This document shows, piece after piece, positions 53,399 through 62,847 of a DNA stretch of 64,000 nucleotides. The stretch covers positions 1 to 64,000 of the forward strand of contig JAMLJB010000003.1 of NCBI GenBank assembly GCA_023953835.1, given 5' to 3'. The first letter of the stretch is position 1; every line of letters begins with the position of its first letter. This stretch comes from Rhizobiaceae bacterium (lineage in GTDB: Bacteria > Pseudomonadota > Alphaproteobacteria > Rhizobiales > Rhizobiaceae). The notes under the pieces were generated by a model. It searched no databases. It saw nothing but the letters and a program-made list of their open reading frames with translations, and was not told the origin of the DNA. The translations under genes and the position numbers were made by a program.

Positions 53399-55177
53399 AT
53401 GGCATTCGGTGTAAAACTTGGGAACGCAAAGTCGAACTGGCAACCCAACGCGGCGTCCCGCCGAAAAACTGGCGCCGGCCTAACCTCCAAGCGATTATTT
53501 CTCGGGGTCGCTCTTGCCGGCGTGATCGTGTTGATCGGTCCGCCGGTTGTCGGGCTGATATTCGGAAGTGTCGTCAAATACAGCGCTAGTACCGGTGTCG
53601 TCTCGTCTGGCGACGCACTGATAGCGGCCTATACGGACGGGAAATATTATCATTCTTTGTATAATTCTGTACTTCTGGCCACGATTACCGCAACCCTCGT
53701 CACTTTGCTCGGCGGCGTAATCGCTTGGCTCGTTGAGCGAACAGATGCTCCACTTCGCCGCTTTTCTCAGCTTTTCGCGCTCATTCCCATACTCGTCCCT
53801 TCCGTGCTGTTCGTCACGGGTTGGATTATGCTGCTCGGGCCAAATAACGGCATGCTCAACGCGGTGTTCACAGAGTACTTCGGCTTTGATCGTGACCCAT
53901 TCGACATTTATTCGTTTAGTGGAATGGTTTGGGTGAGCGTCCTGCAGGAACTACCGCTGGCCTTCCTATGGCTCAGGCCCGCCTTTCACGCGATGAACCC
54001 GGAACTGGAGGAAGCTGCTTTAGTAGCTGGTGCGAACGGTACGATCGTGGCTCGCAAAATTACAGTACCGCTGCTCATTCCCGCGATTTCCGCTGGCTGG
54101 CTGATCTTCTTCATCCTCTCGCTGGGATCTCTGATGGTCCCGCTCCTGATAGGCTTGCCGGGGAGGATGTTCTTCTTCTCGACTGAAATCTACCTGACGA
54201 TTTATCGCTACCCGCCCGACCTCAACCTTGCTAACGCCTTGAGTTTGATCTATCTGGTAGTAAGTATCGTCGGTATGTTTGTCTACCACCGGGCGACCGC
54301 GGACTCTAAGAAGTTTATCACTGTGACTGGTAAGGCCTTTCGGCCCCGGATAACCCGGATCGGCAAACTCCGGTGGCCCCTTGCCATTTTGATTGGCACT
54401 GTTCTGAGCTTGGGCACGGGACTCCCCATGTTGGTGTTCCTTTGGAACGCCTTCATGCAGTTTCCGCAAGTACCTTCAATCCAGAGTCTACAGTATCTTA
54501 CGCTTGACAATTTCTCGGCGGCGCTGAACTACGGACCGGCAGTGCGTGCGCTCACAAATAGCGTGTTGTTGGGATCGCTAGCGGGCGTGATCACTACCAT
54601 GATTGGGATGCTCATATCTTGGATCATCCTTCGCTTCGATCGCCCGCGGTGGCTACTGATCATTCTTGATCAGATGGCGACGCTGCCTGTGGCGATGCCA
54701 GGTCTCATCGTCGGCGTCAGCTTCATGTGGGTATATTTGTTCGTGCCGTTTCCCATCTACGGTACATTGTGGATCCTGCTGCTGGCCTACATAACACTGT
54801 TTTTGCCGTACGCGGTCCGTATTTGCTCCGCAGGACTTAGCCAGTTGCACCGCGAACTCGAGGAAGCTGCGTTCGTGAGCGGGGCGCGCTGGACCTCCGT
54901 TTTTTTTCGAATCGTAGTAAAGATCATGATGCCGAGCTTGTTAAGCTCGGCAATATTCATCGCACTGAGGGCATTTCGGGAATATTCGGCGTCTATATTT
55001 TTGGTAACAGCAGGTACCGAGGTGTTTTCCGTTATTGTTCTTGACATGTGGGAAGGTGGAAACTTCGGCCTTCTCTCGGCCTACGTGACGATGGTCGTAG
55101 CGCTTCTAGGTGGCATCGCCTTCCTTTTGATGGTTTTGTTTTCGCGGTTGGATCGGCAAGTACTCTATAAGATTTGA
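53399..55177 (+). CDS. Fused ABC transporter permease, FbpB-like (two permease domains)
   Basis: Membrane protein of 592 residues with two permease domains, as in FbpB. Each domain has an ATPase-contact loop: MNPELEEAALVAGANGTIVARKITVPLL near 200 and LHRELEEAAFVSGARWTSVFFRIVVKI near 485. About twelve hydrophobic segments. It ends in a TGATG overlap with a possible start of the dehydrogenase gene. With the SBP at 51022 and the ATPase at 56189 it forms a complete importer. Confidence 0.9.
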   Translation: MAFGVKLGNAKSNWQPNAASRRKTGAGLTSKRLFLGVALAGVIVLIGPPVVGLIFGSVVKYSASTGVVSSGDALIAAYTDGKYYHSLYNSVLLATITATLVTLLGGVIAWLVERTDAPLRRFSQLFALIPILVPSVLFVTGWIMLLGPNNGMLNAVFTEYFGFDRDPFDIYSFSGMVWVSVLQELPLAFLWLRPAFHAMNPELEEAALVAGANGTIVARKITVPLLIPAISAGWLIFFILSLGSLMVPLLIGLPGRMFFFSTEIYLTIYRYPPDLNLANALSLIYLVVSIVGMFVYHRATADSKKFITVTGKAFRPRITRIGKLRWPLAILIGTVLSLGTGLPMLVFLWNAFMQFPQVPSIQSLQYLTLDNFSAALNYGPAVRALTNSVLLGSLAGVITTMIGMLISWIILRFDRPRWLLIILDQMATLPVAMPGLIVGVSFMWVYLFVPFPIYGTLWILLLAYITLFLPYAVRICSAGLSQLHRELEEAAFVSGARWTSVFFRIVVKIMMPSLLSSAIFIALRAFREYSASIFLVTAGTEVFSVIVLDMWEGGNFGLLSAYVTMVVALLGGIAFLLMVLFSRLDRQVLYKI

Positions 55178-55200
55178 TGTCTAAACAAGGAAACAATTCC

Positions 55201-56196
55201 ATGATTACGATCTTGAAAGCTGCGCCTGGATTGGACTCCCACAATAACATAAAACAGGCTCTCGGTGAAGGGTACGAGGTTCTTGAGTATGATCCGAGCC
55301 GTAGTCTCCAGGAGCAGGGCCGGCATGCCGCGGTGTTTCTTCTTCGGGACGTGCCCGTGTCTGCGGATATCCTAGATGCTTGCCGTAATCTCAAATTGCT
55401 GCAGCGTCTCGGTCATCATCTCGTAGGTGTGGATATCAAGGCGGCACGTCAGCGGGGGATTCGCGTAGCGGCGATACCGGCGCGGGTTTCGGGGGGAGAT
55501 CGGATGGTCGCAGAGCATGCATTGTTTCTAATAATGGCGGTTGCCAAGCGCGCGCGAGAGAATCTGAAACACGTCCAGGACAGGATGCTCGGAAAGGTCG
55601 AAGCAGTATCCCTAGCGGGAAAGACATTAGGCCTGATCGGGTTGGGTAATACTGGAACCGAGCTCGCGAGATTGGTCGCGGGCTTGGGCATGAAAGTCAT
55701 GACCGTCAAACGGACCATCGACAGGCGCGCTGAAAAAGACCTTGGTTTGTCTTTCATGGGTGACTTTTCCAGTATGGATCATGTGTTGAGTCAGTCTGAC
55801 TTCGTCTCTCTCCATTTACCGCTGGAAGCAAATACTGTCGGAATGATCGGTCAACGCGAGTTGGGTATGATGAAAAGATCCGCGTATCTTATTAATATCT
55901 CTCGCGCTTCTATCGTCGATAAAGCAGCCCTGACGGAGGCCTTGGAAACAGGCAGAATTGCCGGGGCAGGGCTCGACGTGTTTTGGGAAGAGCCTGCGGA
56001 CCCGCAAGACCCGCTTCTCAAGCATCCGAATGTTTTCCTCACGCCTCACAACGCGGGGATTACGAAAGAGGTGAAGGCGAAACTGACGGAGGTGGCAGTC
56101 GGCAACATTCGTCGCGTCCTTGCCGGCGAAGCGCCGGAATATGAGGTGACGAATGCACCCACTGACGGTGGTAAACAAGGCGAAATAGATGCTTGA
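55201..56196 (+). CDS. D-isomer-specific 2-hydroxyacid dehydrogenase family protein
   Basis: NAD(P)-dependent dehydrogenase of 331 residues. The nucleotide motif LGLIGLGNTGTELARLV is near residue 145. The catalytic Arg is in INISRASIVDKAAL near 235, the Glu in AGAGLDVFWEEP near 263 and the His in FLTPHNAGITKE near 285. ATG 55201 is chosen for AAGGAA 9 nt upstream; ATG 55177 (in the permease stop) is possible. It would interconvert a 2-oxo and a D-2-hydroxy acid. It overlaps the ATPase gene by 8 bp. Confidence 0.88.
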   Translation: MITILKAAPGLDSHNNIKQALGEGYEVLEYDPSRSLQEQGRHAAVFLLRDVPVSADILDACRNLKLLQRLGHHLVGVDIKAARQRGIRVAAIPARVSGGDRMVAEHALFLIMAVAKRARENLKHVQDRMLGKVEAVSLAGKTLGLIGLGNTGTELARLVAGLGMKVMTVKRTIDRRAEKDLGLSFMGDFSSMDHVLSQSDFVSLHLPLEANTVGMIGQRELGMMKRSAYLINISRASIVDKAALTEALETGRIAGAGLDVFWEEPADPQDPLLKHPNVFLTPHNAGITKEVKAKLTEVAVGNIRRVLAGEAPEYEVTNAPTDGGKQGEIDA

Positions 56197-57283
56197 GGTC
56201 AAAGATGTAACGATGTTCTTTGTAACCGGCAGCGAAACGGTTAAGGCCGTTGATAGCGTCGGCCTTTCGGTCCCGAAAGGTTCATTTCTTACACTGCTTG
56301 GCCCCAGTGGATGCGGCAAAACTACCTTGTTGAGGTGCCTTGCCGGCCTTGAACATCCTTCGAGCGGCACCATCGCCATCGGCGATCAGATCGTTTACTC
56401 CGCCGCGGATGGTATTAACATCTCCGCTAACAGACGGAACCTAGGCATGGTGTTCCAATCCTATGCTATTTGGCCGCATATGAGCGTCTATGACAACGTC
56501 GCCTTTCCGCTAATTATCCGAAAGGAGGAACGAATTAAGGAACGTACCCTTGCCGCCTTGTCCAAGGTAGGTCTCGTAGGCATTGCCAACCGAAATGCTT
56601 CCCGGCTGAGCGGTGGTCAGCAGCAACGGGTGGCGCTCGCAAGGGCAACAGTCGCCGAGCCGAGCTTAATGTTGCTCGATGAGCCGCTTAGCAACCTCGA
56701 TGCTTCTTTGCGAGACCAGATGCGTGGTGAAATCCGAGCCCTCCAGAAAGAGTTGGGGATTACGACAATTTGCGTGACCCACGATCAGAACGAAGCACTG
56801 TCGATGTCCGATCAGGTCGCCCTGATGTGGAACGGAAGGATTTTGGAATTGGCGTCTCCGGAGCAGCTGTATGAACGGCCGCGAACTGTGTCGGCCGCTC
56901 AGTTCATTGGCGGTGCGAATATTCTATCTGGTCATGCATTTCCGCGTCCCAACGGCGCAAGCGCTATTGAGACTGAGATCGGAAAGGTCATTTCGTCCGA
57001 GTCGGCGACAGGTGCCGTACATTTGTTTATTCGCCCTGAGAAGATAAAGCCGTTCATTGGAGACCAGGACGAATCGGCACAACAGATATTCGATTGTGTA
57101 GTTGTTAACCGCAGGTTCATCGGCGGACAGGTGGAACTGGACCTTTTGCCAGCCGGCGCCAAACCTCGTTCATTCCTCCGGGCAAAATGCAGTTCTGACA
57201 TCAGTTGCAACGAAGGCATCCGCATTTCCGTCGTTGTAGATCCTGACGACGTGCACATCCTTGTGGACGAGAACGAGCGATAA
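56189..57283 (+). CDS. ABC transporter ATP-binding protein, FbpC/PotA type
   Basis: ATPase of 364 residues: Walker A GPSGCGKTT near residue 37, VFQSYAIWPHMSVYDNVAFPL near 85, signature LSGGQQQRVALARAT, Walker B LMLLDEPLSNLDASLRDQM, H-loop VTHDQNEALSMSDQVALM. A C-terminal TOBE-like domain of about 120 residues follows. It completes the importer encoded at 51022 and 53399; the dehydrogenase gene is inserted between permease and ATPase. Confidence 0.9.
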   Translation: MLEVKDVTMFFVTGSETVKAVDSVGLSVPKGSFLTLLGPSGCGKTTLLRCLAGLEHPSSGTIAIGDQIVYSAADGINISANRRNLGMVFQSYAIWPHMSVYDNVAFPLIIRKEERIKERTLAALSKVGLVGIANRNASRLSGGQQQRVALARATVAEPSLMLLDEPLSNLDASLRDQMRGEIRALQKELGITTICVTHDQNEALSMSDQVALMWNGRILELASPEQLYERPRTVSAAQFIGGANILSGHAFPRPNGASAIETEIGKVISSESATGAVHLFIRPEKIKPFIGDQDESAQQIFDCVVVNRRFIGGQVELDLLPAGAKPRSFLRAKCSSDISCNEGIRISVVVDPDDVHILVDENER

Positions 57284-57322
57284 ATTTCGAGTTTCGATTC
57301 CTACATATAGGGAGCACTGTCG

Positions 57323-58108
57323 ATGGATCTTGAGATCAAGGAGCGAACGGCTCTTGTTTTAGGTGCCGGGGGTGGACTTGGCAGTGCCATCGCTGAGGCA
57401 CTCGCCGCAGAAGGTGCGTCCGTCGCTATGATAGACATAAGCGAAGAAAGCCTCGCCGCCACCGGGAACGTAATCCAGAAGGCCGCTGGACGTGCGAAGG
57501 CGTTCCCATGCGACCTTCGTGAGATCGATTCGTTTCAGACGGTCGTAGGAAAAATTCAGGAGTGGGCTGGCTCGATCGATATTCTGGTGAATATCTCTGG
57601 GGGGCCTCCGCCGGCGCCAGCAGGTGGTCAATCGCCAGAGGTCTGGCGTGAACAGTTCGAGAAGATGGTAGTGTCGCTCATTGCGCTTACTGACCTCGTG
57701 TTGCCCGACATGCGCCGTCGTCGCTGGGGCCGCGTCATAACCTGCACGTCGTCTGGCGTGATAGCGCCAATTCCAAATTTGGGGTTCTCAAACGCGTTGC
57801 GGCTCAGTTTGGTCGGATGGTCTAAAACACTGGCCCGTGAAGTAGCACGAGATCGAATTACGGCTAATATCGTCGTTCCAGGAAGGATCGCCACCGCCCG
57901 GACGCACGAACTTGATGGGGCCAAGGCCGCCCGCGAAGGCAAATCGATCGACACTGTCATGGCTGAAAGTACTCACATGATTCCGATTGGTCGATATGGC
58001 AAACCGGAAGAGTTTGCTAGTGCGGTCGCATTTCTTGCCAGCCAGCGGGCGGCTTACATCACTGGATCCGTTCTTCGGATTGATGGTGGTTTGATCGCAA
58101 GCATTTGA
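57323..58108 (+). CDS. SDR family protein lacking the classical Tyr-x3-Lys motif
   Basis: Protein of 261 residues with SDR nucleotide motif LGAGGGLGSAIAEAL near 13, DILVNISGGPP near 88 and VITCTSSGVIAP near 138 (Ser). At the expected YxxxK position it reads LGFSNALRLSLVGWSKTLA, the NxxR pattern of the known BKR-like SDR subgroup without Tyr. The C-terminus SVLRIDGGLIASI is normal. AGGGAG precedes the ATG. It may use a different acid/base or have a different reaction. Next in the operon after the ATPase. Confidence 0.85.
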   Translation: MDLEIKERTALVLGAGGGLGSAIAEALAAEGASVAMIDISEESLAATGNVIQKAAGRAKAFPCDLREIDSFQTVVGKIQEWAGSIDILVNISGGPPPAPAGGQSPEVWREQFEKMVVSLIALTDLVLPDMRRRRWGRVITCTSSGVIAPIPNLGFSNALRLSLVGWSKTLAREVARDRITANIVVPGRIATARTHELDGAKAAREGKSIDTVMAESTHMIPIGRYGKPEEFASAVAFLASQRAAYITGSVLRIDGGLIASI

Positions 58109-58301
58109 GGCACACCGAAAGCCAATGGACTCTCGTCCCGGTTGATTGTTTGTGTGCGTAACTTGATCCAAAAAAAAATCGGATGGAATTCGCAGTTCGT
58201 GTCAGCACTCCATCTCAATTATCTTCACCACAGGTCTGGGTATTGTGGTCCGCGTTGTGTCATAACTGACAGAGATCTACCAAGAATGAAGGTGCAGTAA
58301 C

Positions 58302-59186
58302 TTGAACTATTCAATTGGTGCGGCCTTTGTCGATGGCAGTTACATTTCTATTGACCAGGCTAAATTGCCTATTATGGACTGGGGATTTCTGCGCTCGGAC
58401 GCAACTTATGATGTTGCTCATGTATGGCGTGGTCGCTTCTTTCGTTTAGATGACCATATTGACCGATTCGAACGCGGCATCGCAAAACTCCGAATGTCTT
58501 TGCCAGTTTCAAGGAAGGAGCTGCGCGACATCTTATTTAGATGCGTTCAGTTGTGCGGATTGCAGGATGCGTATGTAGAAATGATCTGCACTAGGGGAAT
58601 ACCCCTCCCCGGCTCTCGTGATCCTCGGACGTGCAAGAACGCTTTTTACGCATTTGCGGTTCCATTCATAAGTATCGCCGATCCTGAAGCGCAAAGAAGA
58701 GGAATTTCTCTACGTATCAGTAATGTGGTTAGAATACCATCAAGCTCAGTGGATCCGACGATTAAGAACTACCACTGGCATGATTTCACAAGAGGGCTTT
58801 TTTATGCCTATGATCAAGGCGACGACACAGTAGTGCTTACCGATGGAGATCGTCATGTCCTAGAGGGACCTGGCTTCAATATATTTATGGTTTATGCTGG
58901 CGAGATATCAACCCCATCTACAGGTATACTTGAGGGCATCACTCGCAAAACAGTGCTGGAACTCGCTATGAAATCACATCATTTGGTGAAGGAGCGGCTG
59001 GTATCAATCGACGAGCTACGCTCGGCTGACGAGATCTTCATAACCAGTACTGCTGGTGGCATAATTCCTATAACCCGGCTTGACGGAAAAATTGTTGGCA
59101 GTGGAGCACCGGGCTCGACTACTCTTGATCTAAAAGCCCGCTATTGGGACGCACATAACAATCCAGAATGGAACGATCCGATCTGA
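58302..59186 (+). CDS. Class IV aminotransferase (branched-chain/D-amino-acid transaminase fold)
   Basis: PLP enzyme of 294 residues: AFVDGSYISIDQAKLPIMDWGFLRSDATYDVAHVWRG (in part) at the N-terminus, HIDRFERGIAKLRMSLP near 50, SVDPTIKNYHWHDF near 147 with the candidate PLP lysine, and GPGFNIFMVYAGEISTPSTGILEGITRKTVLELA near 190-220. The start is a TTG at 58302 with AAGGTG 8 nt upstream, since no suitable ATG exists. Last gene of the operon, suggesting that an amine or oxo acid is made in the pathway. Confidence 0.86.
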   Translation: MNYSIGAAFVDGSYISIDQAKLPIMDWGFLRSDATYDVAHVWRGRFFRLDDHIDRFERGIAKLRMSLPVSRKELRDILFRCVQLCGLQDAYVEMICTRGIPLPGSRDPRTCKNAFYAFAVPFISIADPEAQRRGISLRISNVVRIPSSSVDPTIKNYHWHDFTRGLFYAYDQGDDTVVLTDGDRHVLEGPGFNIFMVYAGEISTPSTGILEGITRKTVLELAMKSHHLVKERLVSIDELRSADEIFITSTAGGIIPITRLDGKIVGSGAPGSTTLDLKARYWDAHNNPEWNDPI

Positions 59187-59436
59187 GCTTGCCATTATTC
59201 TTCCGGCATGGCTTCCCTTGGTCAAACCGCCAAGCGGCGGACGGTACGGCCCGCTAAAGTCTTGCTCCAAGCGGAGTAGCTGAAGGCCGGATGATCGACG
59301 GCCGGCACCGTCCCGCTTCATGCGGCTTGGCGTTGCTGAACTTAAGCGTCCAGCGTGCATCGGTAAGCGCGAAGCTCAGGCCGGTCAGCTGCATGCCTCG
59401 AAGAACCGATAGATTTGGCGTGGCAGCCGATTTCAG
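59187..59436. other. Remnant flank left of the first IS66 element
   Basis: 250 bp with no gene found. It would be contiguous with 61995-62335 if the IS66 element were removed: the minus-strand frame through VLKSAATPNLSVLRGMQLTGLSF then runs across the junction. It is probably the 3' outskirts of the IS5-type remnant. Octamer GATTTCAG at 59429-59436 is the IS66 target duplication. Confidence 0.45.
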
Positions 59437-59513
59437 GTACGCATACGCTGAGGACCGCAGGAGATGTGGGCTCGCGCGAGCGGTGCCGGATCTATGATGG
59501 GGTTTCGTGAAGG

Positions 59514-61131
59514 TCAGGCGGCCTGCTGATCGACGACCGCGTCGGCTCGGCGCAGACGCTCCCATTCCCAAGGCAGCAGTTCGTGCAGACGGGAGGCGGG
59601 AAGATCTGCAATGCGGGCCAGGACGTCGGCGAGCCAGGCTTTCGGATCGACATCGTTGAGACGGGCCGTAGTGATGAGTGTGAGCATCACGGCGGCGCGG
59701 TCGGCACCGCGCTGTGAGCCGGCGAAGGTCCAGTTGCGCCGACCCAGAGCAATACCTCGCAGCGCTCGTTCGGCCGCGTTGTTGGTAAGGCAGATCCTGC
59801 CGTCGTCGAGGAAGCGGGCGAAGTCGGCCCAGCGCCGGAGCATGTAGTTGATCGGCTTCAACACCTCGGCGGAGCGCGAGAGGGTTTCGCGTTCTTGGAG
59901 CAACCAGTTGTGCATGTCGTCGAGAAACGGCTGGCTCTTCTCCTGGCGTACAGCCCGCCGCTCGTCGGCGCCGCGGCCATTGATGGCGCGTTCGATCTCG
60001 AACAGAGCGTCGAGGCGCCTGACCGCTTCCAGCGCGAACGGGGAGACCGGTTTACCCTTCTTGCCGTTCCGGGCATGTTTCTCGATATCGGCCAGTTCAA
60101 AGAATGATCGGCTGCTCCTTCTGCTGCGGGTCGAACAGAGGCTCAAAGCCACTGTAACAGTCGCACTGCAGGATGCCGGCGAACCCGGTCAGATGCTTCT
60201 GGGGACGTTCGCGGCGTCTGTCACTCGAGGCGTAATACACCGCTGCCGGCGGCGCAGGTCCGGCGAAGGGACGGTCATCGCACACATAGGTCCATATGCG
60301 CCCGGTCGTGCACTTCCCCTTTGCCAGAATGCGGATGGTGGTGTCGTCTCCATGAAGGCGTTCGGCAGCAAGCACATGCCGCTCGATCAACTGGAAGAGC
60401 GGCATGACGGCGAAGGTCCCGTGGCCGACCTGGTCAGCCAGCGTCGACAGCGACAGATCGATCCCCTCGGCCTTGAAGCGCGTGCTCTGGCGGTTAAGTG
60501 GGGCGTGCATGCCGAACTTGTCGAATAGGATCGTCGCCAACAGTTGTGGACCGATGAAGCCACGCGGCGTGGCGTGGAACGGCGCCGGCGCCTGGCTTAT
60601 CTTCCCGTAATCCCGGCAGGTGAACTTCTCGCGCACCGTTTCGATCACCTTGAAGCGGCGCGGGATCTCCTCCAGCGTTTCGGTCACGTCCTCACCCAGC
60701 TTCGACAGCCGCGATCCGCCGCAGCAGGTGCAGGCAGTGGGAGGATCGATGACGACACGCTCGCGCTCGATATTCTCAGGCCAGGGCTTGCGGACCTGCC
60801 GTTTGCGTGTGACGGCGCGCACGCTCTGGGTTTTCGCCGCCGCAATGGCCGAGGCAAGCTCGTCCTCGCTCGCCGTGCTCACCAGATCTTCGAGCTGAAG
60901 TTCCATCTGCTCGATCAGCCGCGCCGTGCGTTCGGAACGCTGGCCGTATTTCTCGCGCTTCAGCTTCTCGATCATAAGCTGCAGATGCGCGATCAGCGCC
61001 TCGGTGTCCGACAGTTTCGCCTGCGCGCTGGCAGCCACCGCCTCGGCCTGCATCCGCGCTTCACGTTCAACCCGCAGCGCCGCCAATGCGCTTGCAAGGT
61101 CCGAAGGAAGGTCGTCCGCTTTCACCATCAT
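59514..61131 (-). pseudogene. IS66 transposase TnpC, internally deleted
   Basis: The 5' part (61131 to 60097) has the coiled-coil-like N-terminus and zinc motif TACTCCGGSRLSKLGEDV variant, IGPQLLATILFDKFGMHAPLNRQS, HGDDTTIRIL (first Asp) and LQCDCYSGFEPLF (second Asp). The 3' part (from about 60107) has FFELADIEKHARNGKKG and CLTNNAAERALRGIALGRRNW with the Glu. At the join a dozen or so codons (the HARRK segment) are lost and the frame shifts. Not functional as one chain. Confidence 0.85.
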
Positions 61132-61175
61132 GAGGCCAGTGAATCAGGCTTTTCCAGCAATTTCAAAGGTAAATG

Positions 61176-61523
61176 CTAGCCAACCCGCGTCGGCCGCCAT
61201 GTTTTCTGCGGGTTGCGCCAATCGATCCCGGACAGGAGATAGCCGAGCTGCGCCGTCGAGATCATAACCGCGCCATCGGCCGGGCTCGGCCAGATGAACC
61301 GCCCGCGCTCCAGCCGTTTCGTGAACAGGCAGGCACCCTGGCCGTCGTGCCAGATCACTTTCAAAAGATTGCCTCTGCGACCCCGAAAGCAGAACAGGTG
61401 CCCGCTCAGCGGATCACCGCGGAGCACTTCCTGCACCTGCAGCGACAGCCCAGGAAAGCCGCGGCGCATGTCCGTGTAGCCCGTCGCAAGCCACACGCGC
61501 ACGCCGCTGGGAACCGGGATCAT
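61176..61523 (-). CDS. tnpB: IS66 accessory protein TnpB
   Basis: Complete 115-residue protein: VRVWLATGYTDMRRGFPGLSLQVQEVL, HLFCFRGRRGNLLKVIWHDGQGACLFTKRLERGRFIWP, typical for IS66 Orf2/TnpB. Overlaps the tnpA stop by 4 bp (ATGA). Role in transposition is known only as required accessory function. Confidence 0.92.
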   Translation of the reverse strand: MIPVPSGVRVWLATGYTDMRRGFPGLSLQVQEVLRGDPLSGHLFCFRGRRGNLLKVIWHDGQGACLFTKRLERGRFIWPSPADGAVMISTAQLGYLLSGIDWRNPQKTWRPTRVG

Positions 61524-61951
61524 CGCAGGCTCTCCAATCCCCCGATGATCCGCAGCAGCGCTGCAACCTCAACATCCGGCTCAACGATCACTCGCCGCCC
61601 GTTCGCGCTCACGATCTCAAGCCGACCTTTTCCATTGGTGGTGTGGGAAGTCGAATGCCCGGAATCAATATCGGCGGCAGGCACGGCACGCGCTTCGATG
61701 AAGTCTGCACCACCGCCGTTCCAGATGCCGAATACACCTTCCCGCGCCGCCCGGCGCCAGGCGAACAACTGCGCCGGGAAAAGCCCGTGACGCCGAGCTA
61801 CCGCGGAAACCGCGTCTCCCGACACGAAACTCTCCTCGACAATCTGACGCTTCGCCTCCGCACTGAACCGACGACGCCGGCCCGTATCCACGATCTCCAG
61901 AAGCTTGAAATCATTCTTGGTCGTAGTGGTGTCCATATGACCTGTAATCAT
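61520..61951 (-). CDS. tnpA: IS66 accessory protein TnpA
   Basis: Protein of 143 residues with a helix-turn-helix: RRRRFSAEAKRQIVEESFVSGDAVSAVARRHGLFPAQLFAWRRAA (in part; residues 25-65), the IS66 TnpA/IS3-OrfA type DNA-binding domain. A second ATG at 61936 (MDTTTTKND) is possible. First gene of the element. Confidence 0.9.
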   Translation of the reverse strand: MITGHMDTTTTKNDFKLLEIVDTGRRRRFSAEAKRQIVEESFVSGDAVSAVARRHGLFPAQLFAWRRAAREGVFGIWNGGGADFIEARAVPAADIDSGHSTSHTTNGKGRLEIVSANGRRVIVEPDVEVAALLRIIGGLESLR

Positions 61952-62075
61952 CCCTGTCGCCGATCTTCACAAGGCGGCCCGCCTCGGAGCGTACGATTTC
62001 AGCACAATCGATCTCGTCATGAGGCAGGACAATGCTGCGTTTCGCCGGGCGGTGATGGCTTGCGCCGGCATCGCG

Positions 62076-62335
62076 TCATGCTGATGCCGCTCTTCTCGCG
62101 TGCCAGACGTAACGGGTGATGTTGTAGGCGAGATTGGCCATGCCGATTTTCATCGGCGCACTTGCGATGCCGATGATCCTGACGAACAGTCACATGCGGA
62201 TTTCCGGTGAGCGAAAGACGTGCTCGATGCGCGATCGGATCTTTGACCGCCGGCCATTGGCACGCGCCGTCGCCTCGCTCATCGACCGCTCCTTCGGCTT
62301 CTTCTGATGGATGTCGCTGGCGAAGCCGTTCCTGT
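62076..62335 (-). pseudogene. IS5 family transposase, 3' fragment interrupted by IS66
   Basis: Minus-strand codons NGFASDIHQKKPKERSMSEATARANGRRSKIRSRIEHVF and KIGMANLAYNITRYVWH match IS5-type transposase ends (the IEHVF and NLAYN segments). A TGA interrupts after SPEIRM near 62188. It is cut upstream at 62335, exactly where the second IS66 begins. Confidence 0.8.
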
Positions 62336-62385
62336 GTAAGCGGTGCGCCGCTCACACCTTCTGCGGAGTGGCGTAAAGGGCGAAA

Positions 62386-62847
62386 GTGACGATCCGTCTG
62401 GAGGACCGTTTTGTGTCTGGGCTTGACCATAGACTTGAGCCGGAGGGCCAGGTCCGGCGCTTCGAGGTAATCACTGGCGCGCTGGGTCGCCGGCGCTGGA
62501 ATGCCGACGACCGGGCGCGGATCCTGGAAGAATCGCTTCTGCCCGGGGCCGTGGTTTCGGCGGTAGCCCGCCGGCATGGGCTGACGCCGCAGCAACTGTT
62601 CACGTGGCGACGCGAGGCGCGGAAGCGGGCGCAGACCGAGACGCTCGCCTTCGTGCCCGCGGTGGTCGCACCGGAGCCCACGGATGCAGGGGAACCGAAG
62701 CCGCCACGATCGAAGCGGCGCGGGCGGTCACGACGCCGACCGGCCGCGATCGAACTGGAAGCGGCCGGTGTCACGGTGAGGATTGGCGGCGGCGCTTCAC
62801 CCGCCACGATCGCGGCGGTGATCGGCGCGTTGAAGGGATCGATGTGA
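62386..62847 (+). CDS. tnpA: IS66 accessory protein TnpA (second element)
   Basis: Protein of 153 residues from a GTG start at 62386. The helix-turn-helix RRRWNADDRARILEESLLPGAVVSAVARRHGLTPQQLFTWRREA (in part) lies near residues 35-78, followed by a basic linker and GGGASPATIAAVIGALKGSM. Stop overlaps the tnpB start (GTGA). Confidence 0.88.
   Translation: MTIRLEDRFVSGLDHRLEPEGQVRRFEVITGALGRRRWNADDRARILEESLLPGAVVSAVARRHGLTPQQLFTWRREARKRAQTETLAFVPAVVAPEPTDAGEPKPPRSKRRGRSRRRPAAIELEAAGVTVRIGGGASPATIAAVIGALKGSM

Larger units (their letters stand above)
59437..61994 (-). mobile_element. IS66 family insertion sequence (2558 bp) with 8-bp target duplication
   Basis: Flanked by direct repeats GATTTCAG at 59429-59436 and 61995-62002. 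The ends are GTACGCATACGCTGAGG (left) and GTACGCTCCGAGGCGG (right, reverse complement), imperfect inverted repeats starting GTACGC. Content on the minus strand: tnpA, tnpB, tnpC. Size and 8-bp duplication fit the IS66 family. tnpC is broken, so the element is probably immobile. Confidence 0.88.

Noticed and set aside
62017..62595. 192-codon minus-strand frame spanning the IS5/IS66 junction
   Set aside because: It crosses the IS66 left end and uses a different frame from the recognisable IS5 codons; it is a chance frame.
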